Shown here piece after piece: positions 17,161 to 26,732 of a stretch of DNA of 64,000 nucleotides (position 1 is its first letter; each line of letters opens with the position of its first letter). The DNA is from Mycobacterium gordonae. GTDB lineage: Bacteria > Actinomycetota > Actinomycetes > Mycobacteriales > Mycobacteriaceae. The notes under the pieces were generated by a model. The model did no database searches and had not been told where the DNA came from. It saw only the letters and a program-made list of their open reading frames with translations. A program made the position numbers and the translations under genes. Location: contig NZ_CP070973.1 in the NCBI RefSeq assembly GCF_017086405.1, positions 186,001 through 250,000 on the forward strand. Reading direction: 5' to 3'.

Positions 17161-18153
17161 ATGGAGCTGTACCAACTTCGCTACTTCCAAGCGGTGGCCG
17201 AATGCGGCACGCTGCGGGATGCCGCCGACAGACTGCTGGTGTCCCAGTCCGCGGTCAGCCGTGCCATTGCCATTCTCGAGTCGGAAATCGGCGTCGAGCT
17301 GTTCACCCGGAGCGGTAGATCCAATGAACTGAATCGGTTCGGGCAGGTCTTCTTGCGGGCGAGTCTGAAAACTCAGCGCAACTTGGATGCCGCGGTCGAG
17401 GACGTGCGCCGGCTGGCAGGGGTGGACTCCGGAACGGTGGCGCTTGGATTTCTCGGTTCACTGGGCATCTCGACGGTGCCTCGGCTGATACGCCGTCACC
17501 GCGACCGCTATCCGGCGGCCCGGTTCGAGCTGCGCCAGGGCACCGGGCCAGGACTCGTCACCGACCTGGCAAACGGCGTCCTGGACGTATGCCTCAGTTA
17601 CCCAATGACATCCGACGACTCACCGGGTGTCGAGTGGCAGCAGTTGTTCACTCAGCAGTGGTGCGCGGTCGTTCACCGTGAACATCCGTCGGCCTGCCGC
17701 AAGCTGATCGGCTTCGAGGAGTTGGCCGGCGAACAGTTCGTGGTGTTGAACTCCGAACCCGCTCTGCGCCGCATCTTCGACGACGCGTGCATACGTCACC
17801 GGTTCACGCCGGCGATCGTTCTCGAAGGTACCGACGTGACGACGTTGCGGGGGCTGGTCAGGGCGCGGTTGGGTATCTCCGTGCTGCCGCGGGCGGCAAC
17901 CGCGTTGGCCGACACCATCGAGATCCCGATCGACGACCCGGAATTGATCAAGGTCGTTGCCATCGGATGGATGACCAATCGATACCTACCGCCGTCGGCA
18001 GCCGCCTTCCGAGACACCGCGATCGCTGCAGCCCGACGGTCGGCGTATCTACCCGGGCCGAACCGGACAGACGTCGGCACCTTGCTGAAGAAGGGCACCT
18101 CGGCGAAGAGGCCGGAGTGTGTCCACCGGCACCTGTTGGACGTGGCGCCCTAA
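17161..18153 (+). CDS. LysR-family transcriptional regulator
   Basis: 330 residues. The N-terminal winged HTH (MELYQLRYFQAVAECGTLRDA, then LLVSQSAVSRAIAILESEIGVELFTR) is canonical and fixes the ATG at 17161. The C-terminal periplasmic-binding-like domain begins near residue 90 (GTVALGFLGSLGISTVPRLI). LysR proteins bind T-N11-A dyads and respond to a small metabolite. It precedes a run of CoA and amino-ketone metabolism genes; dyads of the T-N11-A type recur in their intergenic regions (18420, 23665, 25393, 28241), so these are candidate targets. No divergent partner gene is present. Confidence 0.92.
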   Translation: MELYQLRYFQAVAECGTLRDAADRLLVSQSAVSRAIAILESEIGVELFTRSGRSNELNRFGQVFLRASLKTQRNLDAAVEDVRRLAGVDSGTVALGFLGSLGISTVPRLIRRHRDRYPAARFELRQGTGPGLVTDLANGVLDVCLSYPMTSDDSPGVEWQQLFTQQWCAVVHREHPSACRKLIGFEELAGEQFVVLNSEPALRRIFDDACIRHRFTPAIVLEGTDVTTLRGLVRARLGISVLPRAATALADTIEIPIDDPELIKVVAIGWMTNRYLPPSAAAFRDTAIAAARRSAYLPGPNRTDVGTLLKKGTSAKRPECVHRHLLDVAP

Positions 18154-18419
18154 TCGCTTTCGAAGTATGGGGCGTTGGAGAGGGCTGTCGACGGTGCGGC
18201 CGGGCCGCTGAACACCCCGAAACCAGTGTGGATACTCCATGTTTCGGGCCCGCTTGCCCGTCAAGCCAGGTGGCGTAGCCGGATTCGCGAGCGACTGGCC
18301 GAGGTGAACATCGTTGAACTCCGCGGCTGTCGGGACTGAGGGTGCACCGCACGCACCGTCGAGCAAACAGGCGTCGCAGCCGTCGCTCTCGACGAGAGGG
18401 GCGCTCGGACTCGCAAAAT

Positions 18420-18434
18420 TTGTGTGAGGCGCAA
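18420..18434. promoter_or_regulatory. Imperfect TTGC-N7-GCAA dyad (TTGTGTGAGGCGCAA)
   Basis: One-mismatch version of the dyad found at 23665, 25393 and 28241. It lies six bases before the 10-bp inverted repeat upstream of the PPE gene. It fits the T-N11-A form of LysR sites. Weak alone; its value is the recurrence. Confidence 0.3.
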
Positions 18435-18439
18435 CTTTT

Positions 18440-18472
18440 CGTTCGCAACCTTCTACTAGACCGTTGCGAACG
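18440..18472. promoter_or_regulatory. 10-bp inverted repeat upstream of PPE
   Basis: Perfect arms CGTTCGCAAC (18440-18449) and GTTGCGAACG (18463-18472) with a 13-nt spacer, 126 nt before the PPE start. Arm length and spacing suit a regulator operator better than a terminator, since no gene ends nearby except the LysR gene some 290 nt upstream. Confidence 0.5.
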
Positions 18473-18598
18473 GCGTTGCATAGCGTGAGTCGCCAGCGGG
18501 GTTACCGGCCGACTTCGGCGACGCCCCACAGGCAGATGGCGCTGTGGCTGACAAGGACTCGACCTGTCGGCGCAGCTCGTTGGATGGGTGAGGTCGTC

Positions 18599-20707
18599 GT
18601 GAACTTTTTCGTGCTACCGCCGGAGATCAACTCAGCTTTGATGTTCGCAGGGGCGGGGTCGGCTCCGATGACGGCCGCAGCGGATGCCTGGTGTGGGCTG
18701 GCCGACGATCTGCACTCGGCCGCACGCAGCTTCTCCTCGGTGACGCTCGGGCTCGTGGGCGAGTCCTGGCAGGGACCGTCGGCACAGGCGATGACGGGCG
18801 TGGCGCACACCTACGTCGGCTGGCTGAGCGCGGCGGCGGCGCAGGCCGAGCAGGCGGCAATTGGGGCCAACACCGTAGCCGCGGTGTTCGATGAGGCGCG
18901 TTCCGCTGTCGTGCATCCCGTCGTCGTGGCGTCGAATCGCTCCCAGCTGATCGCTTTGGTGGCGTCGAATCTGTTCGGACAGAACGCACCGGCTATCGCG
19001 GCCGCGGAGGCAACCTACGAGCAGCTCTGGGCTCAAGACGTCGCGGCCATGGCCGAATATCACGCTGCGGCGGCTGCCGCGATCGCGCCGCTGACTCCCT
19101 GGTACGTGACGCCGGAGGGTCTCTACATCAGCGTCGGCCAGATCGGGGGAACCATCAACATCACCCCGGGAAACGTCGGCGCGCTCAACCTCGGTCTCGG
19201 CAATGTCGGGGCGCTGAACCCCGGGTTCGGCAACAGCGGCAGCTACAACCTTGGCAGTGGCAACTTCGGGACGCTCAACCTCGGCAGCGGAAACGGCGCC
19301 TCGGGCAAGGGGAGTTCGGGGACTCCGCTTCCGGCCACCCTGAATCTCGGCAGCGGAAACCTGGGCAACTACAACCTGGGCAGCGGCAACCTCGGTGGGC
19401 TCAATCTCGGAAGCGGAAACGCCGGCGACGCCAACTTCGGACTCGGCAACCTCGGTAGTTCGAACCTCGGCAGCGGAAATCTCGGCAACTTGAACCTCGG
19501 CAGCGGCAATTGGGGCAGCCACAACCTGGGCAGCGGGAACACCGGTGATGGCAACTTCGGCCTGGGGAACACCGGCGACACCAACCTGGGGAGTGGAAAC
19601 ACGGGTTCCGCGAATGTTGGAAGCGGAAATCTGGGCAACGCCAATTTCGGTCTCGGCAATCTCGGCAGCAACAACATCGGGTTCGGCAACAAAGGCAACA
19701 ACAACATCGGTTTCGGACTGTCTGGCGACAACCAGGTCGGCATCAACTTCGCGGGTTTGAACAGCGGCTCCGGAAACATCGGCCTGTTCAACTCGGGCAC
19801 CAACAACATCGGCTTTTTCAACTCCGGCGACGACAACTGGGGCATCGCCAATTCCGGGGAGGGCGTGGGACCCCTCAGCCTCGAATTCGGCACGTCGGGC
19901 AAGTGGAACACCGGCATCGGCAACTCCGGATACCTGAACACCGGCCTGGGCAACTCCGGGAGTTACAGCACCGGGCTGTTCAACTCGGGATCCACCAACA
20001 CGGGATTCTTCAACTCGGGCACCACCAACACCGGTTTGTTCAATTCCGGTGCCACCAACACCGGCTTGTTCAACTCGGGTGCCACCAACACCGGGTTCTT
20101 CGACTCGGGCACCGCGAACTTCGGTAGCTTCAACGGCGGCAGCACAAACACCGGCGGCTTCAACGCCGGTGATATCAACACCGGCTACGGCAACTCCGGA
20201 GGCGTCAACACGGGAATTCTCAACGGCGGCAATCTCAACACCGGAGCCGTCAGCCCGTTCAATCAAGCCTTTGCCAACTCGGGATTCTCCAACGCGATCG
20301 ACGGAGAATTCGGCCGCGGCGGCTACAACCAGTCAGGGGTGGCGAATCAAGGCTTGAACAACTCAGGCATCGATTCCGCCGACAACATCGTCAGCATCAT
20401 CGGTGGCCAGGTCATCCAGGGCACCATCGGCTCCTCCGGCTTCGAGAACCACGGTAACTTCGGCTCCGGCTTCCTCAATTCGGGAGCTTTCAGCTCGGGT
20501 TTCAGAAACACCGGGCCGACCTACACCGGTCCGGCGAATATGTCCGGTTTCGGCAACAGCACCGGCCAATTCATATCCGGCTTCTTCAATGCCGGCACCC
20601 TCGCCGAGGGTGCCCTCGTTCAATTCAATTCGGGCATCGCGAACTTGGGCAACGAGGTGTCGGGCTTCTTCAATGCGCAGAACCAAGAGTCCGGAATTTT
20701 CCACTGA
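18599..20707 (+). CDS. PPE family protein, MPTR subfamily
   Basis: 702 residues. The PPE domain (1 to about 175) begins [19 protein letters not shown], contains the WxG turn ([12 protein letters not shown]) and the helical PPE core. After a linker ([18 protein letters not shown]) come MPTR repeats of the N-x-G-x-G-N-x-G form from about residue 190 to the end, first dominated by LNLGSGNLG units and later by FNSGxTNTG units. MPTR proteins depend on ESX-5 for export. No PE partner gene is adjacent. GTG 18599 begins at the conserved PPE N-terminus; upstream frame lacks homology. Confidence 0.94.
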   Translation: MNFFVLPPEINSALMFAGAGSAPMTAAADAWCGLADDLHSAARSFSSVTLGLVGESWQGPSAQAMTGVAHTYVGWLSAAAAQAEQAAIGANTVAAVFDEARSAVVHPVVVASNRSQLIALVASNLFGQNAPAIAAAEATYEQLWAQDVAAMAEYHAAAAAAIAPLTPWYVTPEGLYISVGQIGGTINITPGNVGALNLGLGNVGALNPGFGNSGSYNLGSGNFGTLNLGSGNGASGKGSSGTPLPATLNLGSGNLGNYNLGSGNLGGLNLGSGNAGDANFGLGNLGSSNLGSGNLGNLNLGSGNWGSHNLGSGNTGDGNFGLGNTGDTNLGSGNTGSANVGSGNLGNANFGLGNLGSNNIGFGNKGNNNIGFGLSGDNQVGINFAGLNSGSGNIGLFNSGTNNIGFFNSGDDNWGIANSGEGVGPLSLEFGTSGKWNTGIGNSGYLNTGLGNSGSYSTGLFNSGSTNTGFFNSGTTNTGLFNSGATNTGLFNSGATNTGFFDSGTANFGSFNGGSTNTGGFNAGDINTGYGNSGGVNTGILNGGNLNTGAVSPFNQAFANSGFSNAIDGEFGRGGYNQSGVANQGLNNSGIDSADNIVSIIGGQVIQGTIGSSGFENHGNFGSGFLNSGAFSSGFRNTGPTYTGPANMSGFGNSTGQFISGFFNAGTLAEGALVQFNSGIANLGNEVSGFFNAQNQESGIFH

Positions 20708-20807
20708 CATCCCGTCCCCAGTGACAAGCGGCTCGCAGATGGGGCGCGATCATCGCGACCGTGCGCTCGCTGTTGCGTGGACCGAGCAGCCCGCAACGCG
20801 ACACCGG

Positions 20808-22106
20808 ATGCGCACCACGGTGGTGACCGTCGGGGACGGGGGGCGATTCCGCATCACCCGGTTGGGCGAGGGCTGCGGGATTCCCGCGGTGCTACTGCCC
20901 GGGATGTTCGACAACCGGCGCCTATACCTGTGGCCGGGCGGTCTCGCGGAAGCCCTCGCCGACGCGGGATTCGACCCGTGGATCGTCGAACGACGCGGCA
21001 CGGGCGACGTGGCACAGGCCTTCGGCACCAGGGCCGGCTGGGAAGAAATGGTTCGGGTCGACCTGCCGGCGGTCCAACGGCTGATTGCGGACGACACCGG
21101 CCGACCTGCGTTCTGGCTCGGGCATTCGTTCGGCGGTGTGGCGCTGGCCCGTGCTGCCGCGGAAACGCTGGACCGATCGGGACTTGCCGGCCTGGTACTG
21201 GTGAACTCCGCTGTCGACATCCCGTTGTTGGCCAACCGCGTTGTCAACGCGGCGGTGCGGTCACGGATCTGGAAGGGGGTCTTTCCATCGCGGCGGCTGC
21301 GCCTTGGCCCCGAAGACGAGCCGATCGCCGCGCTTGACGACGCCGTTGGCTGGGGTATCGCCGAGCGGTGCCGGGGCGACCTGTCGAGCATGCTCACGAC
21401 GGTCGACGTTCCATTGCTCGCGATCACCGCCCCGCGCGACGGTGTGGCGCCCGCCTCGCGCACCCGGCGGATGGTGCGGCCGGCGGCCGGCCTGGACAGG
21501 CGAGTGCAATCCGCCGGTCGGGCGCATGGCTTCGCCCGCGATTACGCACATGCGAACACGCTGTTGCATCCCGTCGCACGGACGGACGTGTTTCCGTTCC
21601 TGGTCGACTGGCTCGTCGCTCGTAGTGGGCAGCTCGCCCCGGCGAAGGTGACCGCGCCGCAGTGCGCTGGTCGTCATCGGCTGCGGTTCAGGGCAACGCT
21701 CGATGTGCCTGTCGAGCAACTGTTCCGCATTCTGATTAGACACTGGGCAGTCCTGTGGCCGGTGCGCCAGCGCCGGGTGCGTGACGGGGTGGACGCCGCC
21801 GAACCCGATGGCTTGCGCTCGGTCCGAGCGCAACGCGTGCTGGGGATCTGGCGGATCCAGGAAGAGATTGTCACGTATCAGCCCCCGCGGCTCATCGAAT
21901 ACCGCACTATCAAAGGACCGGTACGAAATCATCTGGGCCGCATTGAACTTCGTTGCGCACCGGGTGGTGGCACAGTCGTGGACTACCGCGTAGGGTTCGA
22001 TACGCCGGGATGGCTACCCGGGCGCATTGTTGCCCGCGTGCTCGACGGCACCTGGCGGCGGTGGAGTCTGCCCCGATTGAGGCGGCTCGCCACCACGATG
22101 CGCTGA
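20808..22106 (+). CDS. Alpha/beta-hydrolase fused to SRPBCC domain
   Basis: 432 residues in two domains. Residues about 1-280 form an alpha/beta-hydrolase: oxyanion region LLPGMFDNRRLYLWPGG, nucleophile elbow GHSFGG (Ser107), late Asp in ITAPRDGVAP and His in GRAHGFARD. Residues about 285-432 look like an SRPBCC/polyketide-cyclase fold: HRLRFRATLDVPVEQLFRIL, PRLIEYRTIKGP, GGGTVVDYRVGFDTPGW. The C-terminal domain probably binds the hydrophobic product or substrate. It is convergent with the alpha-oxoamine synthase gene, ending 1 nt from it. The start could also be ATG 20739 (23 more residues); neither has a good ribosome site. Confidence 0.78.
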   Translation: MRTTVVTVGDGGRFRITRLGEGCGIPAVLLPGMFDNRRLYLWPGGLAEALADAGFDPWIVERRGTGDVAQAFGTRAGWEEMVRVDLPAVQRLIADDTGRPAFWLGHSFGGVALARAAAETLDRSGLAGLVLVNSAVDIPLLANRVVNAAVRSRIWKGVFPSRRLRLGPEDEPIAALDDAVGWGIAERCRGDLSSMLTTVDVPLLAITAPRDGVAPASRTRRMVRPAAGLDRRVQSAGRAHGFARDYAHANTLLHPVARTDVFPFLVDWLVARSGQLAPAKVTAPQCAGRHRLRFRATLDVPVEQLFRILIRHWAVLWPVRQRRVRDGVDAAEPDGLRSVRAQRVLGIWRIQEEIVTYQPPRLIEYRTIKGPVRNHLGRIELRCAPGGGTVVDYRVGFDTPGWLPGRIVARVLDGTWRRWSLPRLRRLATTMR

Positions 22107-22107
22107 T

Positions 22108-23460
22108 TCAGCGGACGGACTTCACCAATCTCTGGTGCTCGGCGCACGCGTTCCGGTAACTCTCGGTGATTCTCTCTACCGCGTCGACGATATCGTCTGC
22201 GGCGTGGTTCGCCATCACCTGCATTCGGAAACGGGCCTGATCCCGGGGGACCGCAGGGTACTCGACGAGGTTCGCGACTAGGCCCTTGGCGTGCAACTGC
22301 CGACTGACGAGGCGGGCCATGCTCTCCGATCCCATCTTGACGCAGACGATGGGTGACGGATCGCCGTAGATGTCAAAGCCCGCACGTCCCAGACGTGTTC
22401 GCAACTGCAGGATATTGGCCATCAGTCGCTGCCTGAGCGACTCTCCTTCGGTGCTGTCGACGATATCGAAAGCCTTGAGGACGATCGCGGCCTGCACTGG
22501 CGAGAGCGCATTGGAGAACGTATTCGGCGAAGAATAGAACCGCAGGTATTCCTTGACCTTGCGGTGCTGGGCAGCCACGAAGCCGCCGTTGGATGCGAAT
22601 GTCTTGGAGAACGATCCCATCACCAGATCGACTTTGCCGATCATGGATTGAACGCCCAGGTGCCCGCGCCCCCCTTTGCCGATGGCGCCGAGGTCGTGCG
22701 CCACGTCGACGACCAACGTCGCTCCGAATTCGCTTGCCAAGTCTTGCATTACGGTGATATCCGGCGTGTCGGAATCCATCGAGAACAGTGCTTCGGTCAC
22801 CACCATGATCCCGCAATTCTTGTCCAGGGATCGGATGGCGTGCAGCTTCGCGCGGACGTCGTCGAGGTTGTTGTGGTCGAATAGGTGGATGTTGCGGGTT
22901 GCGGCCTGCGCGCCTTCCTGCAGGCAGGCGTGCGCCAGTCGGTCCATCACAATGTGGTCCGACGGGCGGACCAGACCTTTGACGACTCCGAAGCCCGCGG
23001 CCCATCCGGTGGGAAAGAGGCTGACATGCTCGGCATTGAGGAAGTCGGCGATCCGTTGTTCCAATGCCAGGGATACTGAGGTGTTGCCGACCAGGGCCGG
23101 CGATCCGGCGCTGTGTACGCCGTACTCTTCGATCGCGGCGCGCGCTGTGTCCTTGATTGCGGGGTGGCCGGACAGCGAAAGATAGTCCTGCGAGGCAAAA
23201 TTGACCCCGGTCATCTTGCGGCCGTGATCGTCGTAAACCGTCGCGAACGGTCGGGGGCCCGCTTCGGTGGATCGGCCGTAGGACCACAACCCATGGGTGC
23301 GGCGCAGCTCCTGCCATTGGAAGAATGCATCAAGCCTGTCGATCAAGTCGCCACCGGAGGGTTGCCGAAAGTCGCGCAGACTGCCGCGGAGGCTGTAGTG
23401 CGGGACGCGGTCGCCGCGAAAGTCCACATCCACTTCGGTGAGGGGTTCTGACAAGGTCAC
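22108..23460 (-). CDS. Alpha-oxoamine synthase family PLP enzyme
   Basis: 450 residues, fold-type I. Family motifs: NFASQDYLSLSGHP (87-100), HSAGSPALVGNT, cofactor Asp/His in DVAHDLGAIG (Asp252, His255), and PLP Lys286 in GSFSKTFASNGG. Members (8-amino-7-oxononanoate synthase, 2-amino-3-ketobutyrate CoA ligase, serine palmitoyltransferase) condense an amino acid with an acyl-CoA. The extra 60-residue N-terminus and lack of bio genes nearby argue against a dedicated biotin role; a lipid or secondary-metabolite head-group reaction is possible. GTG start has AGGAGG 7 nt upstream. Confidence 0.88.
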   Translation of the reverse strand: MTLSEPLTEVDVDFRGDRVPHYSLRGSLRDFRQPSGGDLIDRLDAFFQWQELRRTHGLWSYGRSTEAGPRPFATVYDDHGRKMTGVNFASQDYLSLSGHPAIKDTARAAIEEYGVHSAGSPALVGNTSVSLALEQRIADFLNAEHVSLFPTGWAAGFGVVKGLVRPSDHIVMDRLAHACLQEGAQAATRNIHLFDHNNLDDVRAKLHAIRSLDKNCGIMVVTEALFSMDSDTPDITVMQDLASEFGATLVVDVAHDLGAIGKGGRGHLGVQSMIGKVDLVMGSFSKTFASNGGFVAAQHRKVKEYLRFYSSPNTFSNALSPVQAAIVLKAFDIVDSTEGESLRQRLMANILQLRTRLGRAGFDIYGDPSPIVCVKMGSESMARLVSRQLHAKGLVANLVEYPAVPRDQARFRMQVMANHAADDIVDAVERITESYRNACAEHQRLVKSVR

Positions 23461-23828
23461 TGCTTTACCTCCTGAGCCGCGAACTCGGATCGATCGGCCG
23501 AGCTTCCCGTCCTACCGGCGTCGGCCGCTTCTGCTTGCAGCGCAATGCATTCAGCGCACATTCGGCGGGGTATCACACTCCACCGACTCACTGTGATGCT
23601 GCCCACAGTGGGATGCTAGGTTCACGAATCGATAAACGTCCACCACGTAATTTGCAACAGTCGCTTGCTTTTCTCGCAACTGTGGAGGTGGACGCCCCAG
23701 GCCCGCCCGGGAGTCGCTGAAGCGCCTGTCAGACGGGGACTTTCAGTGCGCTCGCGATCACCGGCGCGGCCGGTGATCGGGTGTCGGCGGGCGGATTCCG
23801 CTGTCTTCTGCTTCCGAAACTGCCGCCG
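23461..23828. other. Intergenic region upstream of the alpha-oxoamine synthase
   Basis: 368 bases between two minus-strand genes. It holds an inverted repeat CACTGTG / CACAGTG (23589-23610, 8-nt spacer) and the TTGC-N7-GCAA dyad at 23665-23679. Base composition is lower in GC around 23580-23690, as expected for a promoter. No supported gene. Confidence 0.5.
23665..23679. promoter_or_regulatory. TTGC-N7-GCAA dyad (TTGCTTTTCTCGCAA)
   Basis: LysR-type T-N11-A dyad about 205 nt upstream of the alpha-oxoamine synthase start. It differs from the site at 25393 at only two of 15 positions, both in the spacer. Confidence 0.5.
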
Positions 23829-25277
23829 TCAGTGTGGTGCTGCGACACGACGCGTCGGCCAGGTCGGCGCGTCAGAGCCGTAAGGCACCAGCCGATCGGT
23901 GGTCGGAAGCGTCAGGTTGGAGAAGGTCACCGGCGGTGCGAGGTTGGTGACCGGCCCGTAGGCGGTGTCGATCGAGACGGTCTGTGCCGGATAGGTGTCT
24001 GTCTTGGGAAGGTCGGTGGCGCCGTCGTCTACCAGCCCGAATTCTTGAACCCACATCGCGCTGCGGGCCAGCGATACTTTGACGTGGTAGGAGCCGCCCT
24101 CAGTGGCGCGTCGATACAACGCCGCCATGATGCCCGCCGCCGCCAGGTATCCGGTGATCAGATCGGCGAGGTAGAAGACCGGGGAGAACCGGGGCGGACC
24201 GCCTTGACCTTCTGTCATCGCGAAACCCGTTGCCACCTGCGCGTTCTGGTCGAAACCGGGCCGGTCTTGCCAAGGGCCCCGGTGCCCGTACGCGGTGGCC
24301 GACATATAGACGAGTCCGCGGTTGCTCAGCGCCGCAAGTGAGCGCGGCCGCAGGTCGAATCGGGCATTCACGGTCGGCCGGTATGTCGAGGCGAATACGT
24401 CTGTGGTGGATGCCAGTTCGCGCATCGCTGCGAAGTCCTCGCTGCAGCGCAGGTCGAGATAAGCGTTGTGCTTGCCGACATCGGTGCCCAGATGTTGGGG
24501 AAGGGTGTCGGCGTGGAAGGGTGAGGTGATCCGAAGCACGTCGGCGCCATATTCTGCCAGGGTGCGGGTACTTCGGGGTCCCGCGAGCACATGGGTGAAA
24601 TCCAGCACCCTGACTCCGTCGAGCGGCGACGAACCGCCGGCCTCGAATGGAATCGGTCGGCCATCAGCGATCTTGACGATTTCAATTGGCCCACTGGCGG
24701 TCAGCGCCCTCCCCTGAGGATGCCGGAGCCACTCGTCGCGAGTGAACGCGCGGCACGCTGGCAGGCCCATGTCGCTGAGGGCGTCCTCTAGTTGCTCGGC
24801 ATCCCATTTGGCGATCTCCCGTGCCAGCGCGGCCCGACTATTGCCACAGTCGAAGAAGTTGAGGTAGCCCGACAGGAGTTTCGGGTAAGGCGGACCCGCT
24901 TCGATCATGATGTGACGCTTGTCGCGCGTCTGGAAGATCCCGTTGGTGGGCACATGTTCGGCGCCGACATTCTGCCGGAAGCGGCCCTGTCGGACGTAAT
25001 GAGTTGGGTGCAGATAGTGCAGCGCATGGATGATGTCGGTGGAGACATCCGTACTCGTACCGTTGCGGTCCTGCCATATCGCGGCGCCCGCGGCGGCGAT
25101 CAGCAGCAACGCGGTCGCCGAAGCTTCCCCGAGTCGATGGGGCGATGAGATCACCGGGTCACTGCCGTGCAGCACGGCGTCGCCGGTGAACCGGTCGGCC
25201 AGGCCAATGGCGTTGAGCAGATCCGTCAGCTGGCCCAATTCCCCAGCGCGCAGCCGGGACTCCCGTCGTGTTCGCAT
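23829..25277 (-). CDS. CaiB/BaiF-type (family III) CoA-transferase
   Basis: 482 residues. Two halves: an N-terminal region with small-domain features (TDVSTDIIHALHYLHP, GIFQTRDKRHIMIEAG, LPACRAFTRDEWLRHPQGRAL), then the Rossmann large domain starting PLDGVRVLDFTHVLAGPRSTRTLAEYGADVLRI, whose DFTHVLAGP block is the family signature. The usual catalytic Asp region is represented by DLRCSEDF. Such enzymes swap CoA between acids. The divergent neighbour is glutaryl-CoA-dehydrogenase-like, the same pairing as gcdG/gcdH elsewhere, so glutarate or a related diacid is a candidate. ATG 25277 has GGAAG 8 nt upstream; GTG 25307 is an alternative. Confidence 0.87.
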   Translation of the reverse strand: MRTRRESRLRAGELGQLTDLLNAIGLADRFTGDAVLHGSDPVISSPHRLGEASATALLLIAAAGAAIWQDRNGTSTDVSTDIIHALHYLHPTHYVRQGRFRQNVGAEHVPTNGIFQTRDKRHIMIEAGPPYPKLLSGYLNFFDCGNSRAALAREIAKWDAEQLEDALSDMGLPACRAFTRDEWLRHPQGRALTASGPIEIVKIADGRPIPFEAGGSSPLDGVRVLDFTHVLAGPRSTRTLAEYGADVLRITSPFHADTLPQHLGTDVGKHNAYLDLRCSEDFAAMRELASTTDVFASTYRPTVNARFDLRPRSLAALSNRGLVYMSATAYGHRGPWQDRPGFDQNAQVATGFAMTEGQGGPPRFSPVFYLADLITGYLAAAGIMAALYRRATEGGSYHVKVSLARSAMWVQEFGLVDDGATDLPKTDTYPAQTVSIDTAYGPVTNLAPPVTFSNLTLPTTDRLVPYGSDAPTWPTRRVAAPH

Positions 25278-25392
25278 CCGTTTGACTTCCGTTAGTTGGC
25301 ACTCCACCGGCTGTGACCTGGCAGAACCTCCGATGGCGCCACGGTAGCCCCGCCCGTAACCCTGCGTCTAGTAGATGCTTATGGAGAAAATC

Positions 25393-25407
25393 TTGCATCT
25401 CTCGCAA
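25393..25407. promoter_or_regulatory. TTGC-N7-GCAA dyad (TTGCATCTCTCGCAA)
   Basis: Lies between the divergent CoA-transferase (start 25277) and acyl-CoA dehydrogenase (start 25536) genes, where a LysR regulator could control both. Matches the site at 23665 at 13 of 15 positions. Confidence 0.55.
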
Positions 25408-25535
25408 CGGTATGTCCGATGCTTGTCACTTCGGCAAAGCGCAACGATCTTTCAAGAAGCTTCTGCTGGACGCCCTATGACGCGTCTGGTTACCGTTTTC
25501 CGGACGGCAGGCGACCACGAGACGAGGCTTCCGCG

Positions 25536-26732
25536 ATGACGACCATCGACACTTCCCAACCAACCCGGAAACCGTTGAGCGCCAGTGATTTTCTCGCCAT
25601 CGATTTGGGCCTGTCCGAAGACGAGCGGCTGATCCGCGACACGGTGCGCTATTTCGTCCGCCGAGACATGCTGGAACGCCTGCCCGAGGCATATGCCGCT
25701 GGTCGGCTGCCGGACGGGTTCCCTGCTGCGGCCGGAGATTTGGGTCTGCTCGGCATGCATCTGCGGGGCTACGGTTGTGCAGGTACGAACGCCGTTTCCT
25801 ACGGACTGGCCTGCATGGAACTCGAAGCGGGTGACAGCGGCCTGCGCAGTTTCGTCTCGGTACAGGGGTCGCTTGCCATGTTCGCCATTTGGCGTTTCGG
25901 AAGCGAGTCGCAGAAACAGATGTGGCTCCCGGTGATGGCGCGTGGCTCGGCCATAGGTTGCTTCGGCCTGACCGAACCGGACGCCGGCAGCGATCCGGCC
26001 GGGATGCGCACCACCGCCAGGTTCGAGGACGGCCAGTGGGTGCTCAACGGCACCAAAATGTGGATCACTAACGGTGACATCGCCGATGTCGCCGTGGTTT
26101 GGGCCCGGGACTCCGACTGCATCCGTGGGTTCGTGGTGCCGCGGGGAACACCGGGCTTTGTGAGCCGCGAGATTCAGCACAAGATGTCGCTTCGGGCGTC
26201 GACAACGGGGGAGCTCGTGTTCGACAATTGCCGGCTGCCAGCCGAGGCCCTGTTGCCCGGCGCTGAGGGGTTGCGGGCACCGCTCGCGTGTCTGAACGAG
26301 GCCCGGTTCGGCATTGCCTGGGGAGCGGTTGGTGCGGCACGGGCGTGTTACGAGACCGCGCTTGACTACGCCGCCAGCCGCACTCAATTCGGCTCTCCCA
26401 TAGCGGGATTCCAGCTTACCCAGGCCAAACTTGTTGACATGCTGACGCAGGTCAACAATTCTTACCTCCTTGCGATGCATCTCGGCCGACTCAAGGATGC
26501 CGGCCAGCTGCACCCCGAACAGGTCAGCTACGGCAAGCGGCACAACGTGCAACAGGCGCTCGATGTCTGCCGGACCGCGCGCACGATATTGGGGGCCAAC
26601 GGCATCACGCTGGAGTACCCGGTGATGCGACACATGGCCAACCTCGAATCCGTGCTGACGTACGAAGGGACCGGCGAGATCCACACCCTCATCGTCGGCC
26701 ATGCCATCACGGGCATACCGGCATTCCGTTAG
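25536..26732 (+). CDS. Acyl-CoA dehydrogenase, glutaryl-CoA dehydrogenase-like
   Basis: 398 residues. The protein follows GcdH rather than straight-chain FadE: ELEAGDSGLRSFVSVQGSL, WRFGSESQKQMWLP, IGCFGLTEPDAGSDP, LNGTKMWITNGDIADVAVVWA, then KMSLRASTTGELVFDNCRLP and CLNEARFGIAWGAVGAARACYE. The C-terminal VLTYEGTGEIHTLIVGHAITG carries the catalytic Glu. GcdH oxidises and decarboxylates glutaryl-CoA to crotonyl-CoA. Paired divergently with a CoA-transferase. The substrate-specific Arg was not checked by alignment. ATG 25536 begins at the family boundary. It overlaps the convergent PE_PGRS stop by 4 bp. Confidence 0.88.
   Translation: MTTIDTSQPTRKPLSASDFLAIDLGLSEDERLIRDTVRYFVRRDMLERLPEAYAAGRLPDGFPAAAGDLGLLGMHLRGYGCAGTNAVSYGLACMELEAGDSGLRSFVSVQGSLAMFAIWRFGSESQKQMWLPVMARGSAIGCFGLTEPDAGSDPAGMRTTARFEDGQWVLNGTKMWITNGDIADVAVVWARDSDCIRGFVVPRGTPGFVSREIQHKMSLRASTTGELVFDNCRLPAEALLPGAEGLRAPLACLNEARFGIAWGAVGAARACYETALDYAASRTQFGSPIAGFQLTQAKLVDMLTQVNNSYLLAMHLGRLKDAGQLHPEQVSYGKRHNVQQALDVCRTARTILGANGITLEYPVMRHMANLESVLTYEGTGEIHTLIVGHAITGIPAFR

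Larger units (their letters stand above)
18154..18598. other. Intergenic region upstream of PPE gene
   Basis: 445 bases without a convincing gene. The right part is more AT-rich and holds the 10-bp inverted repeat at 18440-18472 and a one-mismatch TTGC-N7-GCAA dyad at 18420-18434, so the PPE promoter probably lies here. Small frames in the left half look non-coding. Confidence 0.5.

Noticed and set aside
18632..20266. Long minus-strand frame opposite the PPE gene
   Set aside because: Composition (VA-rich, repetitive) is the mirror of MPTR repeats; no start site or domain.
22101..22113. Small palindrome CGCTGATTCAGCG as a terminator between convergent genes
   Set aside because: Only 6-bp arms with a one-base loop, which cannot form a stable hairpin.
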